This document shows positions 35,858 to 44,753 of a stretch of DNA of 64,000 nucleotides, piece by piece. Under the pieces are notes generated by a model. That model had not been told where the DNA came from and ran no database searches. It saw nothing but the letters and a program-made list of their open reading frames with translations. Location of the stretch: positions 1-64,000 of the forward strand of contig JAVBNX010000025.1 in the NCBI GenBank assembly GCA_031551275.1, given 5' to 3'. Each line of letters begins with the position of its first letter. The stretch's first letter is position 1. Both the position numbers and the translations under genes were made by a program. This DNA comes from JAVBMJ01 sp031551275. Its GTDB lineage: Bacteria; Bacteroidota; Bacteroidia; Bacteroidales; Rikenellaceae.

Positions 35858-35891
35858 CAAAGATAGCAATTTGTGCAAAGGTTGGTTACAA
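35858..35891 (-). promoter_or_regulatory. Promoter of the TonB receptor/DUF4249 operon
   Basis: On the minus strand, TTG (35889-35891), 23 nt, TATCTTTG (35858-35865). The start site predicted from the SRP RNA promoter spacing falls on the first base of the GTG start codon. Confidence 0.65.
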
Positions 35892-35941
35892 TAAAGCCAC
35901 ATTCTCCCTTGCCGTGCAGCCTGAACCCCGGCTTTTTTGCT

Positions 35942-35949
35942 TACCTTTG
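35942..35949 (+). promoter_or_regulatory. -7 box for the GH78-like gene
   Basis: TACCTTTG, a TAnnTTTG match, 29 nt before the ATG at 35979. No TTG lies at the usual distance. Confidence 0.5.
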
Positions 35950-35978
35950 ACTTAGTTAAACTACCAAACTTTCGTGTG

Positions 35979-38261
35979 ATGAAGAGACTCCTGTTGCTGT
36001 CCGCCCTGATTCCCGCCCTCTGCTTCGGACAGGCGAAATGGATCACGGCCGTCGAGAGCCAGAGCGCCACCGGCGAGTGGCTCTGTTTCCGCAGCGATTT
36101 TAAACTCGACGCCAAACCCGCCGAAGCGGTGGCCCGGATCGCCGTCGACAGCAAGTACTGGCTGTGGATCAACAACCAACCGGTCCTACTCGAGGGCGGC
36201 GTCAAACGCGGCCCCAACCCGCAGGATACCTATTGCGATGCGGTAGACCTCGCCCCCTGGCTCAAAGAGGGCGGCAACACGGTCGCCATCCTGGTCTGGC
36301 ACTTCGGCAAGGAGGGCTTCTCCCATAACCCGAGCGGCAAGGCGGGTTTGCTGTTCGACTGCCCGGCCGTCAAAATTTCCAGCAACGGGAGCTGGAAAGC
36401 GATGGTCCATCCCGCTTTCTTTATCCCCGCCCAGCCATGGCCCAACTTCCGTCTGAGCGAGTCGAGCATTGGCTTCGACGCCAACTACGACGTCGAGGGC
36501 TGGATGGCCGGCGAGCTCAAGGGCAAGCCCTGGCATCCGGCACGGGAGATAGGCACGGAAGGATCCGCCCCCTGGGGCAAGCTCCACGACCGGGTCATCC
36601 CCCAGTTCAAGAATTTCGGCCTGCGCGAGTATGTCTCCACGGAGCTCAAACCGGGCGAAAAGTTGGATACGCTGGTCTGCACGATGCCCTACAACCTCCA
36701 CGCCAACCCCTGGCTGAAGGTCGACGCGAAGGGCGGCGAGAGGATCGTCATGCTTACCGACCACTACACCGGCGGCGGACCCTATAACCTGCGGGCCGAG
36801 TACATCGCCAAACCGGGTATCCAGGAGTACGAGAGCCTGGGCTGGATCAACGGCCACAAAATGTACTACCTGCTACCCAAGGGGCTGAAGCCCGAGAAGG
36901 TCATGTACCGCGAGACGGGCTACGACACCGAATTCACGGGCAAATTCCAGTGCAGCGACGAATTCTTCAACCGCCTGAACCAAAAAGCGGTACGGACGCT
37001 CTACGTTACCATGCGCGATACCTACATGGATTGCCCCGACCGCGAGCGCGCCCAATGGTGGGGCGACGAAGTGAACGAGTCGGGCGAGGCTTTCTACGCG
37101 CTCGACCCGAAGAGCCATTTGCTGATGAAAAAAGGGATGTACGAGCTGATCGGCTGGCAGCGCCCCGACGGGTCGATCTATTCGCCCGTCCCATCCTCCA
37201 ACTACAACAGCGAGCTGCCCGGCCAGATGCTCGCCTCGGTGGGGTACTACGGCTTTTGGAACTACTACCTCAACACGGGCGACCGGAAGCCCATCGAGGA
37301 CCTCTACGACGGGGTGCGCCGCTACCTCAAAGCGTGGACGATCGAAGCCGACGGCACGGTGGCATTCCGCCAGGGGGGCTGGACCTGGGGCGACTGGGGG
37401 ATCAACGTCGACAAACCGGCCCTTTTCAACGCCTGGTACAGCCTCGCCCTAAAGGGCGCGCGCAACATGGCCGAAGTGATTGGCCGCGAGGCCGACGTGC
37501 AGGAGTACGCCGCCGCGATGGAGCGCCTCAAAGAGGGTTTCAACCGAAAATTCTGGAACGGCAAGGCCTACCGCAGCCCCGACTACACCGGGGATACCGA
37601 CGACCGTGTGCAGGCCCTTGCCGTGGTGGCAGGCATGGTGCCCGAAAAGCTCTATCCGGCCATCTTCGAAGTGATTAAGACCCAGGAGTATGCCAGCCCT
37701 TATATGGAGAAGTACGTGACCGAGGCACTCTTTATGATCGGCCAGGGCAAGTACGGCCTGGAGCGCCACAAACGCCGCTTCGCCGAGCAGGTCGACGATC
37801 CCGACTGCACCACCCTGTACGAAGGGTGGGGAGTGGGTGCGAAGGGCTTCGGCGGCGGCACGATGAACCACGCGTGGAGCGGCGGCGGGTTGACCCTGTT
37901 GTACCAGTACGTCTGCGGGATCAGCCCCGTGGAGCCGGGCTTTAAACGCTTCCAGGTCATGCCTGACCCCGCCGGTTTGAAGCAGGCCAGTGCGCAATTC
38001 GTCTCGGTGGCGGGAGAGATCGCCGCCTCGTTTGCCGACAACGGCAAGACCTTTACCCTGGAGGTAAGCGTCCCCGAAGGTACGGTGGCCGATATCGGCA
38101 TCCCGGCCGCCGGGGTCAAAGAGGTGCTTTACAAGGGCCGCGCCATTTGGAAACGCGGGCGTTTCGCTCCCGCCGAGGGGTTGAAGCCCGGCGCGACGAA
38201 CGCCAAATACATCAAATTCGTCGCCGGGGAAGGCGACTGGAAACTTGAAGCCAGAAAGTAA
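35979..38261 (+). CDS. GH78-like glycoside hydrolase (alpha-L-rhamnosidase-related)
   Basis: A 760-residue exported enzyme (signal MKRLLLLSALIPALCFG). The N-terminal beta-sandwich region carries WLCFRSDFKLD and YWLWINNQPVLLEGG, the lectin-like domain common in rhamnosidases. The (alpha/alpha)6 barrel includes DTYMDCPDRERAQWWGDE, corresponding to the family acid block, then GGWTWGDWG and TTLYEGWG with NHAWSGGG near the end. A C-terminal beta domain closes the protein. Cleavage of an L-rhamnose-type or related linkage is an inference. It is followed 10 nt later by a sulfatase, so both likely work on one sulfated glycan. Confidence 0.87.
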   Translation: MKRLLLLSALIPALCFGQAKWITAVESQSATGEWLCFRSDFKLDAKPAEAVARIAVDSKYWLWINNQPVLLEGGVKRGPNPQDTYCDAVDLAPWLKEGGNTVAILVWHFGKEGFSHNPSGKAGLLFDCPAVKISSNGSWKAMVHPAFFIPAQPWPNFRLSESSIGFDANYDVEGWMAGELKGKPWHPAREIGTEGSAPWGKLHDRVIPQFKNFGLREYVSTELKPGEKLDTLVCTMPYNLHANPWLKVDAKGGERIVMLTDHYTGGGPYNLRAEYIAKPGIQEYESLGWINGHKMYYLLPKGLKPEKVMYRETGYDTEFTGKFQCSDEFFNRLNQKAVRTLYVTMRDTYMDCPDRERAQWWGDEVNESGEAFYALDPKSHLLMKKGMYELIGWQRPDGSIYSPVPSSNYNSELPGQMLASVGYYGFWNYYLNTGDRKPIEDLYDGVRRYLKAWTIEADGTVAFRQGGWTWGDWGINVDKPALFNAWYSLALKGARNMAEVIGREADVQEYAAAMERLKEGFNRKFWNGKAYRSPDYTGDTDDRVQALAVVAGMVPEKLYPAIFEVIKTQEYASPYMEKYVTEALFMIGQGKYGLERHKRRFAEQVDDPDCTTLYEGWGVGAKGFGGGTMNHAWSGGGLTLLYQYVCGISPVEPGFKRFQVMPDPAGLKQASAQFVSVAGEIAASFADNGKTFTLEVSVPEGTVADIGIPAAGVKEVLYKGRAIWKRGRFAPAEGLKPGATNAKYIKFVAGEGDWKLEARK

Positions 38262-38271
38262 ACGAACCGAT

Positions 38272-39693
38272 ATGAAAACATCTTTTTTGTTGACCCTGCC
38301 GCTGGCCATGACCGCCACCGCCGTCCAGGCCAAGGCGAAAGCTCCCGTCCAACGCCCCAACATCATCTTTATCCTGACCGACGACCAGCGCTGGGACGCG
38401 ATGGGCTGCGCGGGCAACCCGGTCATCCAAACCCCCGCGATCGACGGGCTGGCCCGCAACGGGATCTACTTCCGCAACACCTACGCCACCACCTCGATCA
38501 GTTGCGTCTCGCGCGCCTCGATCTTTACCGGCCAGCACCAGGCCTGCCACGGCATCACGGGCTTCGACCGCCACCTCTCGCCCGCGCAGCTCGCCGACAG
38601 CTACCCCGTGCAGTTGCGCAACGCGGGCTACTACACCGCCTTTCTGGGCAAGTACGGCGTGGGCGATGACCAGGGCGTGCCCAAGGAGGCCTACGACTAT
38701 TTCCGCACCTTTACCGGGCAAGGCCGCTACTGGGACAGCCAACCCGGCGAGGGCGACCACATGACCGTGCGCCAGGGCAAGCAGATTCTCGAATTTTTGC
38801 AGGCCCGCGACAAGGATAAGCCCTTCTGCCTCTCGGTCAGCTTCAAGGCCCCCCACTGCCAGGACGAGGAGCGAGCCAAAGGCGGCGAGGAGTTCCCCGC
38901 CGAGCCCCGCGATATGCAGCTCTACCAGGACGATTTTATCCCGTACCCCTACACCCGCGACGACAAGTACTACCTGGACTTCCCCGACTGGTTCCGCTAC
39001 TCCGGGGCCAAGAACAAGGAGAACGAGGCCCGCGTGCGCTGGAGGTACCGCTTCGCTACGGACAGCATGTACCAGGCCACGACCAAAAAATATTTCCGCC
39101 TGATCACGGGCGTCGACCGCCAGGTGGGCCTGATGATGGAGGAGCTTAAAAAGCAGGGGCTGATGGAGAACACCGTCATCATCTACATGGCCGACAACGG
39201 CTACTACCTGGCCGAGCACGGCCTGGCGGGCAAATGGTTCGCCCACGAGGAGTCGGTGCGCCTGCCGCTGATCATCTGCGACGGCCGCACACCCGAAAAG
39301 AAACGCGGCAAGACCGTCGACCAACTGGCGTTGAACATCGACATAGCCCCCACCATCCTGGCCTTCGCGGGCGTGGAGGCCCCGGCCGCCATGCAGGGAG
39401 CCTCCCTGGCCGCTTTCTACGGCGGAACGCCCAAAAACTGGCGCAAGGATTACTACTACGAATACTCCTTCAATCCCAAAGGCATCCACCTGCCCGAGTG
39501 CGAGGGCATTATCGGCGGCAGGTACAAATACATCCGCTATGCCGCCGACGGCAACGAGTGGCTGACCCTGTACGACCTCAAAAACGACCCCTACGAGACG
39601 ACCAACCTGGCCCCGGACCCCGCTTACGCCGAGATACTCGCCGAACTGGTCCAAAGGACCGCGCAGTACAAGCGAGACGCATCGGGAAAATGA
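38272..39693 (+). CDS. Exported sulfatase with Ser-type formylglycine site
   Basis: A 473-residue S1-type sulfatase with a signal peptide (to about AQA at 20). Metal-binding and core motifs are present: NIIFILTDDQR (Asp37-Asp38), GKYGVGDD, and ADNGYYLAEHGLAGKWF with Asp-Asn and a downstream Lys. The residue converted to formylglycine, four positions before Arg81, is Ser77 in SCVSRASIFTG rather than Cys, so it would need a radical-SAM maturase (anSME) able to act on Ser. No such gene is in the window. It pairs with the upstream GH78-like enzyme. Confidence 0.9.
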   Translation: MKTSFLLTLPLAMTATAVQAKAKAPVQRPNIIFILTDDQRWDAMGCAGNPVIQTPAIDGLARNGIYFRNTYATTSISCVSRASIFTGQHQACHGITGFDRHLSPAQLADSYPVQLRNAGYYTAFLGKYGVGDDQGVPKEAYDYFRTFTGQGRYWDSQPGEGDHMTVRQGKQILEFLQARDKDKPFCLSVSFKAPHCQDEERAKGGEEFPAEPRDMQLYQDDFIPYPYTRDDKYYLDFPDWFRYSGAKNKENEARVRWRYRFATDSMYQATTKKYFRLITGVDRQVGLMMEELKKQGLMENTVIIYMADNGYYLAEHGLAGKWFAHEESVRLPLIICDGRTPEKKRGKTVDQLALNIDIAPTILAFAGVEAPAAMQGASLAAFYGGTPKNWRKDYYYEYSFNPKGIHLPECEGIIGGRYKYIRYAADGNEWLTLYDLKNDPYETTNLAPDPAYAEILAELVQRTAQYKRDASGK

Positions 39694-39751
39694 AACCGCG
39701 CGGCAGAAGCCCGATTTTCGGCTAAAGGTTCGATTTTTGCACCAAACACGC

Positions 39752-39759
39752 TATCTTTG
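39752..39759 (+). promoter_or_regulatory. -7 box for the S41 protease gene
   Basis: TATCTTTG, 36 nt before the ATG at 39796, downstream of the sulfatase stop. Confidence 0.55.
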
Positions 39760-39795
39760 CAGTAATACGGTGTGTTTTTTTACGTTATTCCCTCA

Positions 39796-41310
39796 ATGAA
39801 AAGACTTTTCCTGATTCCCATACTCGCCCTCTGCCTGTTTTCCTGCCAGGAGAAGGACCCCGGCGGCACGAACAACGGCAACGGCTCGACCGAGTTGAAC
39901 GATTACCAGAAATGGATCCTCAACGACGTGATGAAAAAACGCTACCTGTGGTACGACCAGATCCCCTCCAGCGTGAACAATAAACTCGATTGGGAAGAGT
40001 TTTTCCACTCGCTGTGCGTCTCCGCCGACGGCAAGGACGGCTATCACTACTCCTACATCGAGCGCGAATCCACCTCCTCCGCCCAGGCGTCCAAGGGCGT
40101 CCCGACGGCTTTGATCGAGGGCGAAAGCTACGGATTCGAATACGGCGTGGTGTACAACGAAACCCGCACGCCCGGCACGACCTACTACTATTTCAAGATC
40201 CTTTACGTGCTGCCCGGCTCCCCGGCCGCCTTGAAGGGCATTACCCGCGAGCACGCGATCGTCAGGATCAACGGCGACGAGATCACCGACCGCAACTACG
40301 ACGAGATGGTCCCTTTGCTGACCAGCGGATCGAACGTGCGTTTCGATTTGGTCCACCTGACCGCGACCGCAAGGGAAGATGCGGGCTTTGTGAGGCTGAC
40401 CTCGACCACGGGTCTGGAAGACCACCCGATCCGTGTGGACACGGTGGTCACGGTGGGATCCCACAAGATCGCCTACCTGCACTACACCCAGTTCGCCTCG
40501 GGCCTTACCACATCCGAACACGACTACGACGACGATTTGAAGGATGTCTTCCGCAAGTTCGTCGCCAAGCAGGCCACCGACCTGGTGGTCGATTTGAGGT
40601 ACAACCCCGGCGGACAGGTCACCTGCTGCCAGTTGCTGACCAGTATGATCGCCCCGCAAAGCGTCGCTGCTGGCAACGAAGCCACTCGGATAGCCTTTGC
40701 CACGCTCACCTACAACGCCAAAACCAACCCCCAGAGCGAAAAATGGCCTTTCCTTACAGAGGATGAAATGAGTCTTTCGTCCAAGCGTGTGGGAACCGGA
40801 TCGGGCGCCGGGACCCACATCCCCGGCCTGAATAAGGTCTACGTGATCGTCTCCAACTGGTCGGCCTCGGCCAGCGAGCTGCTGATCAACGCCCTGGACG
40901 GCGTCGATTTTGAGGCCATCCGCGTGGGCGGCCTGACCGAGGGCAAGAACGTCGGGTCGGTGCTCTACGAAAAGACGCTGGACGGCTACAAGTACTCCGC
41001 GCGCCCGATTACCTTCAGTTTGAGCAACAACAAAGGCTTCGGCGCCTACTCCGGCGGCCTTTCTCCCACCCCCGGCTTCGAATGCACCGAGTTCGCCCAA
41101 GACGCCTCCTGGGTCTGGAAAGAGTTGGGCGACCCCGAAGAGCTCCTTTTCGCCCGTGCGATCGCCGACATCACCGGCCAACCCGTAGCCCAGGCCTCCC
41201 GGGTTACCAAAGCCGCCGGTACGCAAGCGGCGGCGACCTTTACAGGCAAATCGTCGCTCGACCGCAAAAAACCCTACGGCGGCAACCTGGTCGTCCCTGC
41301 GGAGCAGTAA
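39796..41310 (+). CDS. S41-family (C-terminal processing type) peptidase lipoprotein
   Basis: A 504-residue lipoprotein (lipobox LFSC, Cys17). A helical N-terminal domain is followed by a PDZ-like region (YVLPGSPAALKGITREHAIVRINGDEIT) and the S41 core with DLVVDLRYNPGGQ. The serine nucleophile is in NWSASASELL and the catalytic lysine in GGLTEGKNVGS, the usual Ser-Lys pair. It is anchored in the periplasm or at the surface, where it probably trims C-termini of exported proteins. The upstream in-frame M at 39772 is rejected because it disrupts the signal peptide. Repeat copy B lies 48 nt downstream. Confidence 0.93.
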   Translation: MKRLFLIPILALCLFSCQEKDPGGTNNGNGSTELNDYQKWILNDVMKKRYLWYDQIPSSVNNKLDWEEFFHSLCVSADGKDGYHYSYIERESTSSAQASKGVPTALIEGESYGFEYGVVYNETRTPGTTYYYFKILYVLPGSPAALKGITREHAIVRINGDEITDRNYDEMVPLLTSGSNVRFDLVHLTATAREDAGFVRLTSTTGLEDHPIRVDTVVTVGSHKIAYLHYTQFASGLTTSEHDYDDDLKDVFRKFVAKQATDLVVDLRYNPGGQVTCCQLLTSMIAPQSVAAGNEATRIAFATLTYNAKTNPQSEKWPFLTEDEMSLSSKRVGTGSGAGTHIPGLNKVYVIVSNWSASASELLINALDGVDFEAIRVGGLTEGKNVGSVLYEKTLDGYKYSARPITFSLSNNKGFGAYSGGLSPTPGFECTEFAQDASWVWKELGDPEELLFARAIADITGQPVAQASRVTKAAGTQAAATFTGKSSLDRKKPYGGNLVVPAEQ

Positions 41311-41357
41311 TCATTTATATCGGAATTATTTGCCCCTTCCTGTCAGAGGGGGTGGGG

Positions 41358-41480
41358 GGCTGTGCATAGCGTGCGTCAGATTTTGCGCATCGTCCGACCT
41401 TTCAACCGGAGCGTACTAAAAGTACGTGAGGATTGAAAGGAAGGAGGATGTGTGAAATATGGCGTGCGATATGTGCAGCC
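41358..41480 (+). repeat. Repeat element copy B: long structured hairpin, 123 nt
   Basis: Two 48-nt arms (41358-41405 and 41433-41480) pair with 35 Watson-Crick pairs, 8 G-T pairs and 5 mismatches. The 27-nt tip is CCGGAGCGTACT, AAA, AGTACGTGAGGA, nearly the same as copy A. The upper stem CCTTTCAA/TTGAAAGG replaces CCGAAA/TTTCGG of copy A, a clean compensatory change. The right end touches the stop codon of the minus-strand gene at 41481-43430. Confidence 0.85.
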
Positions 41481-43430
41481 TCAGTTGACGATAAAATCTT
41501 TGCGCTCTACATGATCGTAGTACTGCTGGATGATGGCCTTGAGACTCCTTTCGGCCTTGTACACCGCCTCGCGGTACACCGGGTCCTGTGAGACGTCCGT
41601 CTCGCACATCTTGTCGCCGCTCGCGCAGGCCGACGTAACCTTCCCGCCGCTGAACCGGATTGAAAGGTCGTTGTCGATCAACTGGTACTCATCCTCGAAG
41701 TAGTTGACAGCCATGGGCGTCCTGTGGGGCTCGCCCAGCAGGTCGCGCCCGAAACCGAAATAGGGATGGTCGTAGTCGACCAGCCCCAACAGCGTGGGCA
41801 TGACGTCGAGTTGCTGGGCCGCGTCGCTGTCCGCGCCTTTGAGCGCGCCGTCGGGGGTGTAGAAGGCCATCCCGATCCTAAAGCGCCCCCTCGGGCTCGA
41901 GTCCTCGCCCGGGAGGTTGTCGCCCGGCGTGCGGCAGCCCACCACCACGAAGAGCGATTTTTCGTACCAGTACGCCTTTTTGCACTCCTCGAAAAAGCCC
42001 CTCAGCGCCTCGTCGGCGTAGGCGACGCTCTGCAACGGATCGCCATTGCTTTGCCCCGGCGTGGTAAACGGCGCCGACGAGGTGGTGTTGACCACCAGCG
42101 TCAGGAAGGGCGTTTTATGACCGGGAAGCGTCTCGGCCACGTATTGCAGGTAGGGTTTGTCCCAGATCCCGCGCGCCCCGTCGTAATCCTTGTTGCCTTT
42201 GGCCTGCTGGTACTCCTCCATGGCGTAGACCCGCTCGATGCCCGCGCTCCACGCGTAAGGCTCGAATCCGGTCATGCTCTTGGAGGGCCTGCCGCAGAAC
42301 AGGGTGTTGGTGTAGCCGTAGCGCCGCAGCGAACGCGACAAGGCCATATTCTCGGCCAGAGACTCCTCCATGCGCACGAACGAGGTCCGGAACGAGGGGA
42401 TCGACCCCAGGATGGCGGGCAACGCTTGCTCCAGGTCGGGTGCGTTGGCGTAGGCGCGGGTCAGGTAGAAGCCCTCCCGAGCGAGCGAGTCGATAAAGGG
42501 GGTGCACGTCTTCCCGTCGGGATGCTCGTCGGGCGAGAACAGCGCCGAGCACCCGGCGCTCCAGCCGTTCAAAACAAGGATCACGATATTCCTGAAGCCC
42601 AGTTGCGACCCGAAGGCCGCGTTGGGGTAGTGGTCCGGGGTAAAGATCTCGTCGAGCTCCACCTTTTCGAAGTAACGCTCGACTCTCTCCGCTTGCTTGC
42701 CCCAGGTGCGGATGATGCAGAACGGGTTGCTCAGTACGATGTTGGCCTTCTGTGGCGATGCGGTGTAGCTGATCGCGTCGCTCATCTTCAAGGGCCTGTG
42801 GCTCGAAAAACCGCTGTCGATCCCCACCCAGGTCAGCCCCAGGGCGGCGACCAGGATGGCGGTATTGACCAGCAGGTAATTCAGCGGCGATTTGACGGGC
42901 GTTTTGGGGACCCCGAAACGCAAATCCTCGCCCCGCCTGCCCGCGCTGATGCGTCCCAGGCTGACCAGCCCGATGATCAGCACGCCGGCCAGCGCCAGCA
43001 TGTACCAGTTCTTCTTACCGAAGGCGACCACCAAATCGAAGGCATGCTTCAGGTCGCTCCCCGCCAGCACCTCGTAGGTCAGCCGCTTGTTGGTCTGGTG
43101 GAAGAAGACCATGTCGGCGAAGTTGAGCAAAATCAGCGCCGCGCCCGCCGCGTAGAAGATGCCGAGCAGCGTGTTCTGGTACCAGTGCCTCTCACGCAGG
43201 CGCAGCGGAAGCAGCGAGAGCAGGATCAGGGGCGCGTTGATCCAGAGCACGGACACCGTGTCGAACACCAGCGCACCCTGGAAGATTCCCCGCAACTCGC
43301 GCCGGTAGATGCTCCCGAGCAGGTCGAAGTTGTAATAGTAAAAGATTACCTGGCAGATGATGCACGCCAGATAGACCACCGCCAGCCGCTTGAGCAGTAC
43401 GGCGATATCGCTTTTCATCCACCCTTTCAT
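41481..43430 (-). CDS. LTA-synthase-like membrane protein lacking catalytic residues (pseudoenzyme)
   Basis: A 649-residue protein with about five N-terminal TM helices (to about residue 200) and an extracytoplasmic domain of the LTA synthase/alkaline phosphatase superfamily. The fold markers remain: NIVILVLNGWSAG, ALPAILGSIPSF, TGFEPYAWSAGI, QQLDVMPTLLG and YFGFGRDLL. The residues that normally make it an enzyme do not: the metal-ligand Glu (ESF/ESW) is Asn288, the Thr/Ser nucleophile position is Leu333, the ADH metal pair is Gly-Cys-Arg (about 498-500), and the His in SSHxP is absent. The reading frame is intact. The ATG at 43430 overlaps the upstream stop as ATGA. Confidence 0.85.
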   Translation of the reverse strand: MKGWMKSDIAVLLKRLAVVYLACIICQVIFYYYNFDLLGSIYRRELRGIFQGALVFDTVSVLWINAPLILLSLLPLRLRERHWYQNTLLGIFYAAGAALILLNFADMVFFHQTNKRLTYEVLAGSDLKHAFDLVVAFGKKNWYMLALAGVLIIGLVSLGRISAGRRGEDLRFGVPKTPVKSPLNYLLVNTAILVAALGLTWVGIDSGFSSHRPLKMSDAISYTASPQKANIVLSNPFCIIRTWGKQAERVERYFEKVELDEIFTPDHYPNAAFGSQLGFRNIVILVLNGWSAGCSALFSPDEHPDGKTCTPFIDSLAREGFYLTRAYANAPDLEQALPAILGSIPSFRTSFVRMEESLAENMALSRSLRRYGYTNTLFCGRPSKSMTGFEPYAWSAGIERVYAMEEYQQAKGNKDYDGARGIWDKPYLQYVAETLPGHKTPFLTLVVNTTSSAPFTTPGQSNGDPLQSVAYADEALRGFFEECKKAYWYEKSLFVVVGCRTPGDNLPGEDSSPRGRFRIGMAFYTPDGALKGADSDAAQQLDVMPTLLGLVDYDHPYFGFGRDLLGEPHRTPMAVNYFEDEYQLIDNDLSIRFSGGKVTSACASGDKMCETDVSQDPVYREAVYKAERSLKAIIQQYYDHVERKDFIVN

Positions 43431-43885
43431 TCTTCGATCCGGTTTAAGTACCACTCCGCTTTGGATGCCTCCTTGCGTATGCCCGACAGCGTGGAGGTCC
43501 CGTCGCCGTTGTCGGTAAGGGTAAGCCTGTCCTCGAACAAACAGAGCGTGAAGCGTTTGAACAGGCTCTCGGCCCTGAAGGTCATGGCGTTGCCGCTTTG
43601 CGATTCCAGATCGTAGCCGCTCTTCTCCAGCGCCTCGACGGCCTCGTCCTTTTTGGTTTTCAAATCGACATTGACCCGCCTTTTGACAAAGCCGAAAGCG
43701 GGGTAGCTGGCGGCCAGCGCCACGACCACGATCCCCAACAGCAAGGCCCTCTGGGAGACGAAAGCCGCCTTGAAGGCCTCGCCGAAGCTGGCGTAACCGC
43801 CGCCCAGTTTCATCAACAGGATGATTACCGCCATCAGCAAAATAAGCTGGGCCATGTATTTCAACGATCGTCTAAGGTAAGCCAT
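43427..43885 (-). CDS. Small membrane protein of unknown function
   Basis: A 152-residue protein with two TM helices (about 11-28 and 46-66) and a soluble C-terminal domain (KRRVNVDLKTKKDEAVEALEKSGYDLES..., ending SGIRKEASKAEWYLNRIEE) that has a small alpha-beta look. It overlaps ispH by 14 nt and the LTA-synthase-like gene by 4 nt, so it is co-translated with both. Tight coupling to the downstream pseudoenzyme suggests the two act together at the inner membrane, but this is inference. Confidence 0.82.
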   Translation of the reverse strand: MAYLRRSLKYMAQLILLMAVIILLMKLGGGYASFGEAFKAAFVSQRALLLGIVVVALAASYPAFGFVKRRVNVDLKTKKDEAVEALEKSGYDLESQSGNAMTFRAESLFKRFTLCLFEDRLTLTDNGDGTSTLSGIRKEASKAEWYLNRIEE

Positions 43886-44753
43886 AGATATACTCTTTTA
43901 TCCGTTCCATTTGCCATTCCGGGGTCGAAGTCGCCCCGCTGATCCCTATGCTGTTACAACCTCCGAGCCATTGAAACTCGATGTCGTTCTCATCCTCGAT
44001 GAAATAACTCTTCGGGTTGGCCTTTTTGCATACTTCGAAAAGGGCCATCCCGTTCGAACTCTTTTTCCCCGCCACGAAGAGCACGGCGTCGAATTGCCGA
44101 GCGAACTCGCCCAGTTGCTGCTCACGCCCCGAGACCCGCCGGCAGATCGTGTCGTCGATCTTCACCGTCTTGGGGTCCGCCGCCCGGCGCAGGATCTCCC
44201 CGCTCACCCGCTCGAACAACCCCAGGCTCTGCGTGGTCTGGGAGAGCAGGTGGATGGGGCGCGAAAAATCCAGCCCGTCCAACTCCTCCACGCTCTCGAT
44301 CACCGCCACGTCGCCGCCCACCTGGCCCACAAGCCCCTCCACCTCGGCATGCCCGCGCTTGCCCAGCAAAACGACCTGCCCGCCCGCGCGCTGCATCTCT
44401 TCGTGCGCCTGCTTGACCCGCTTCTGCAACGAGGCCACCACGGGGCAGGTCGCGTCGACCACCCGGCGCCCCTCCAACGCTTCGAAGGTCGAGGGGGGCT
44501 CGCCGTGGGCGCGGATCAGCACGGTCGCCTCCTTCGCGTCCAGGCACTCCTGCAACCCCGCACTGCGCAGCCCCAGGGCCGCCAGGCGCGACATCTCGAC
44601 CCGGTTGTGGACGATATCGCCCAAACAGAGCACCCGCTCGCCGCCGCCCAGCGCCTCCTCGGCCTTGGAGATGGCCCTGACCACGCCGAAGCAGCACCCC
44701 GCTTGGGGATCTATCTCGATACGCAAACCCCTTTTATCTTCTCCATTACCCAT
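43872..44753 (-). CDS. ispH: 4-hydroxy-3-methylbut-2-enyl diphosphate reductase
   Basis: A 293-residue iron-sulfur enzyme for the last step of the MEP pathway, giving IPP and DMAPP. The three cluster cysteines are visible: Cys21 in GCCFGVVRAI, the one in VVDATCPVV and the one in IDDTICRRVSGRE. IRAHGEPP, LLGKRGHAEVEG, LLSQTTQS and the end block GCNSIGISGATSTPEW are all present. Its ATG overlaps cmk by 43 nt; a TTG at 44726 is an alternative start. Confidence 0.96.
   Translation of the reverse strand: MGNGEDKRGLRIEIDPQAGCCFGVVRAISKAEEALGGGERVLCLGDIVHNRVEMSRLAALGLRSAGLQECLDAKEATVLIRAHGEPPSTFEALEGRRVVDATCPVVASLQKRVKQAHEEMQRAGGQVVLLGKRGHAEVEGLVGQVGGDVAVIESVEELDGLDFSRPIHLLSQTTQSLGLFERVSGEILRRAADPKTVKIDDTICRRVSGREQQLGEFARQFDAVLFVAGKKSSNGMALFEVCKKANPKSYFIEDENDIEFQWLGGCNSIGISGATSTPEWQMERIKEYIYGLP

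Noticed and set aside
41481..43430. Annotation as an active sulfatase or LTA synthase
   Set aside because: The fold markers are present, but nucleophile and metal-binding residues are all replaced, so an enzymatic call is not supported.
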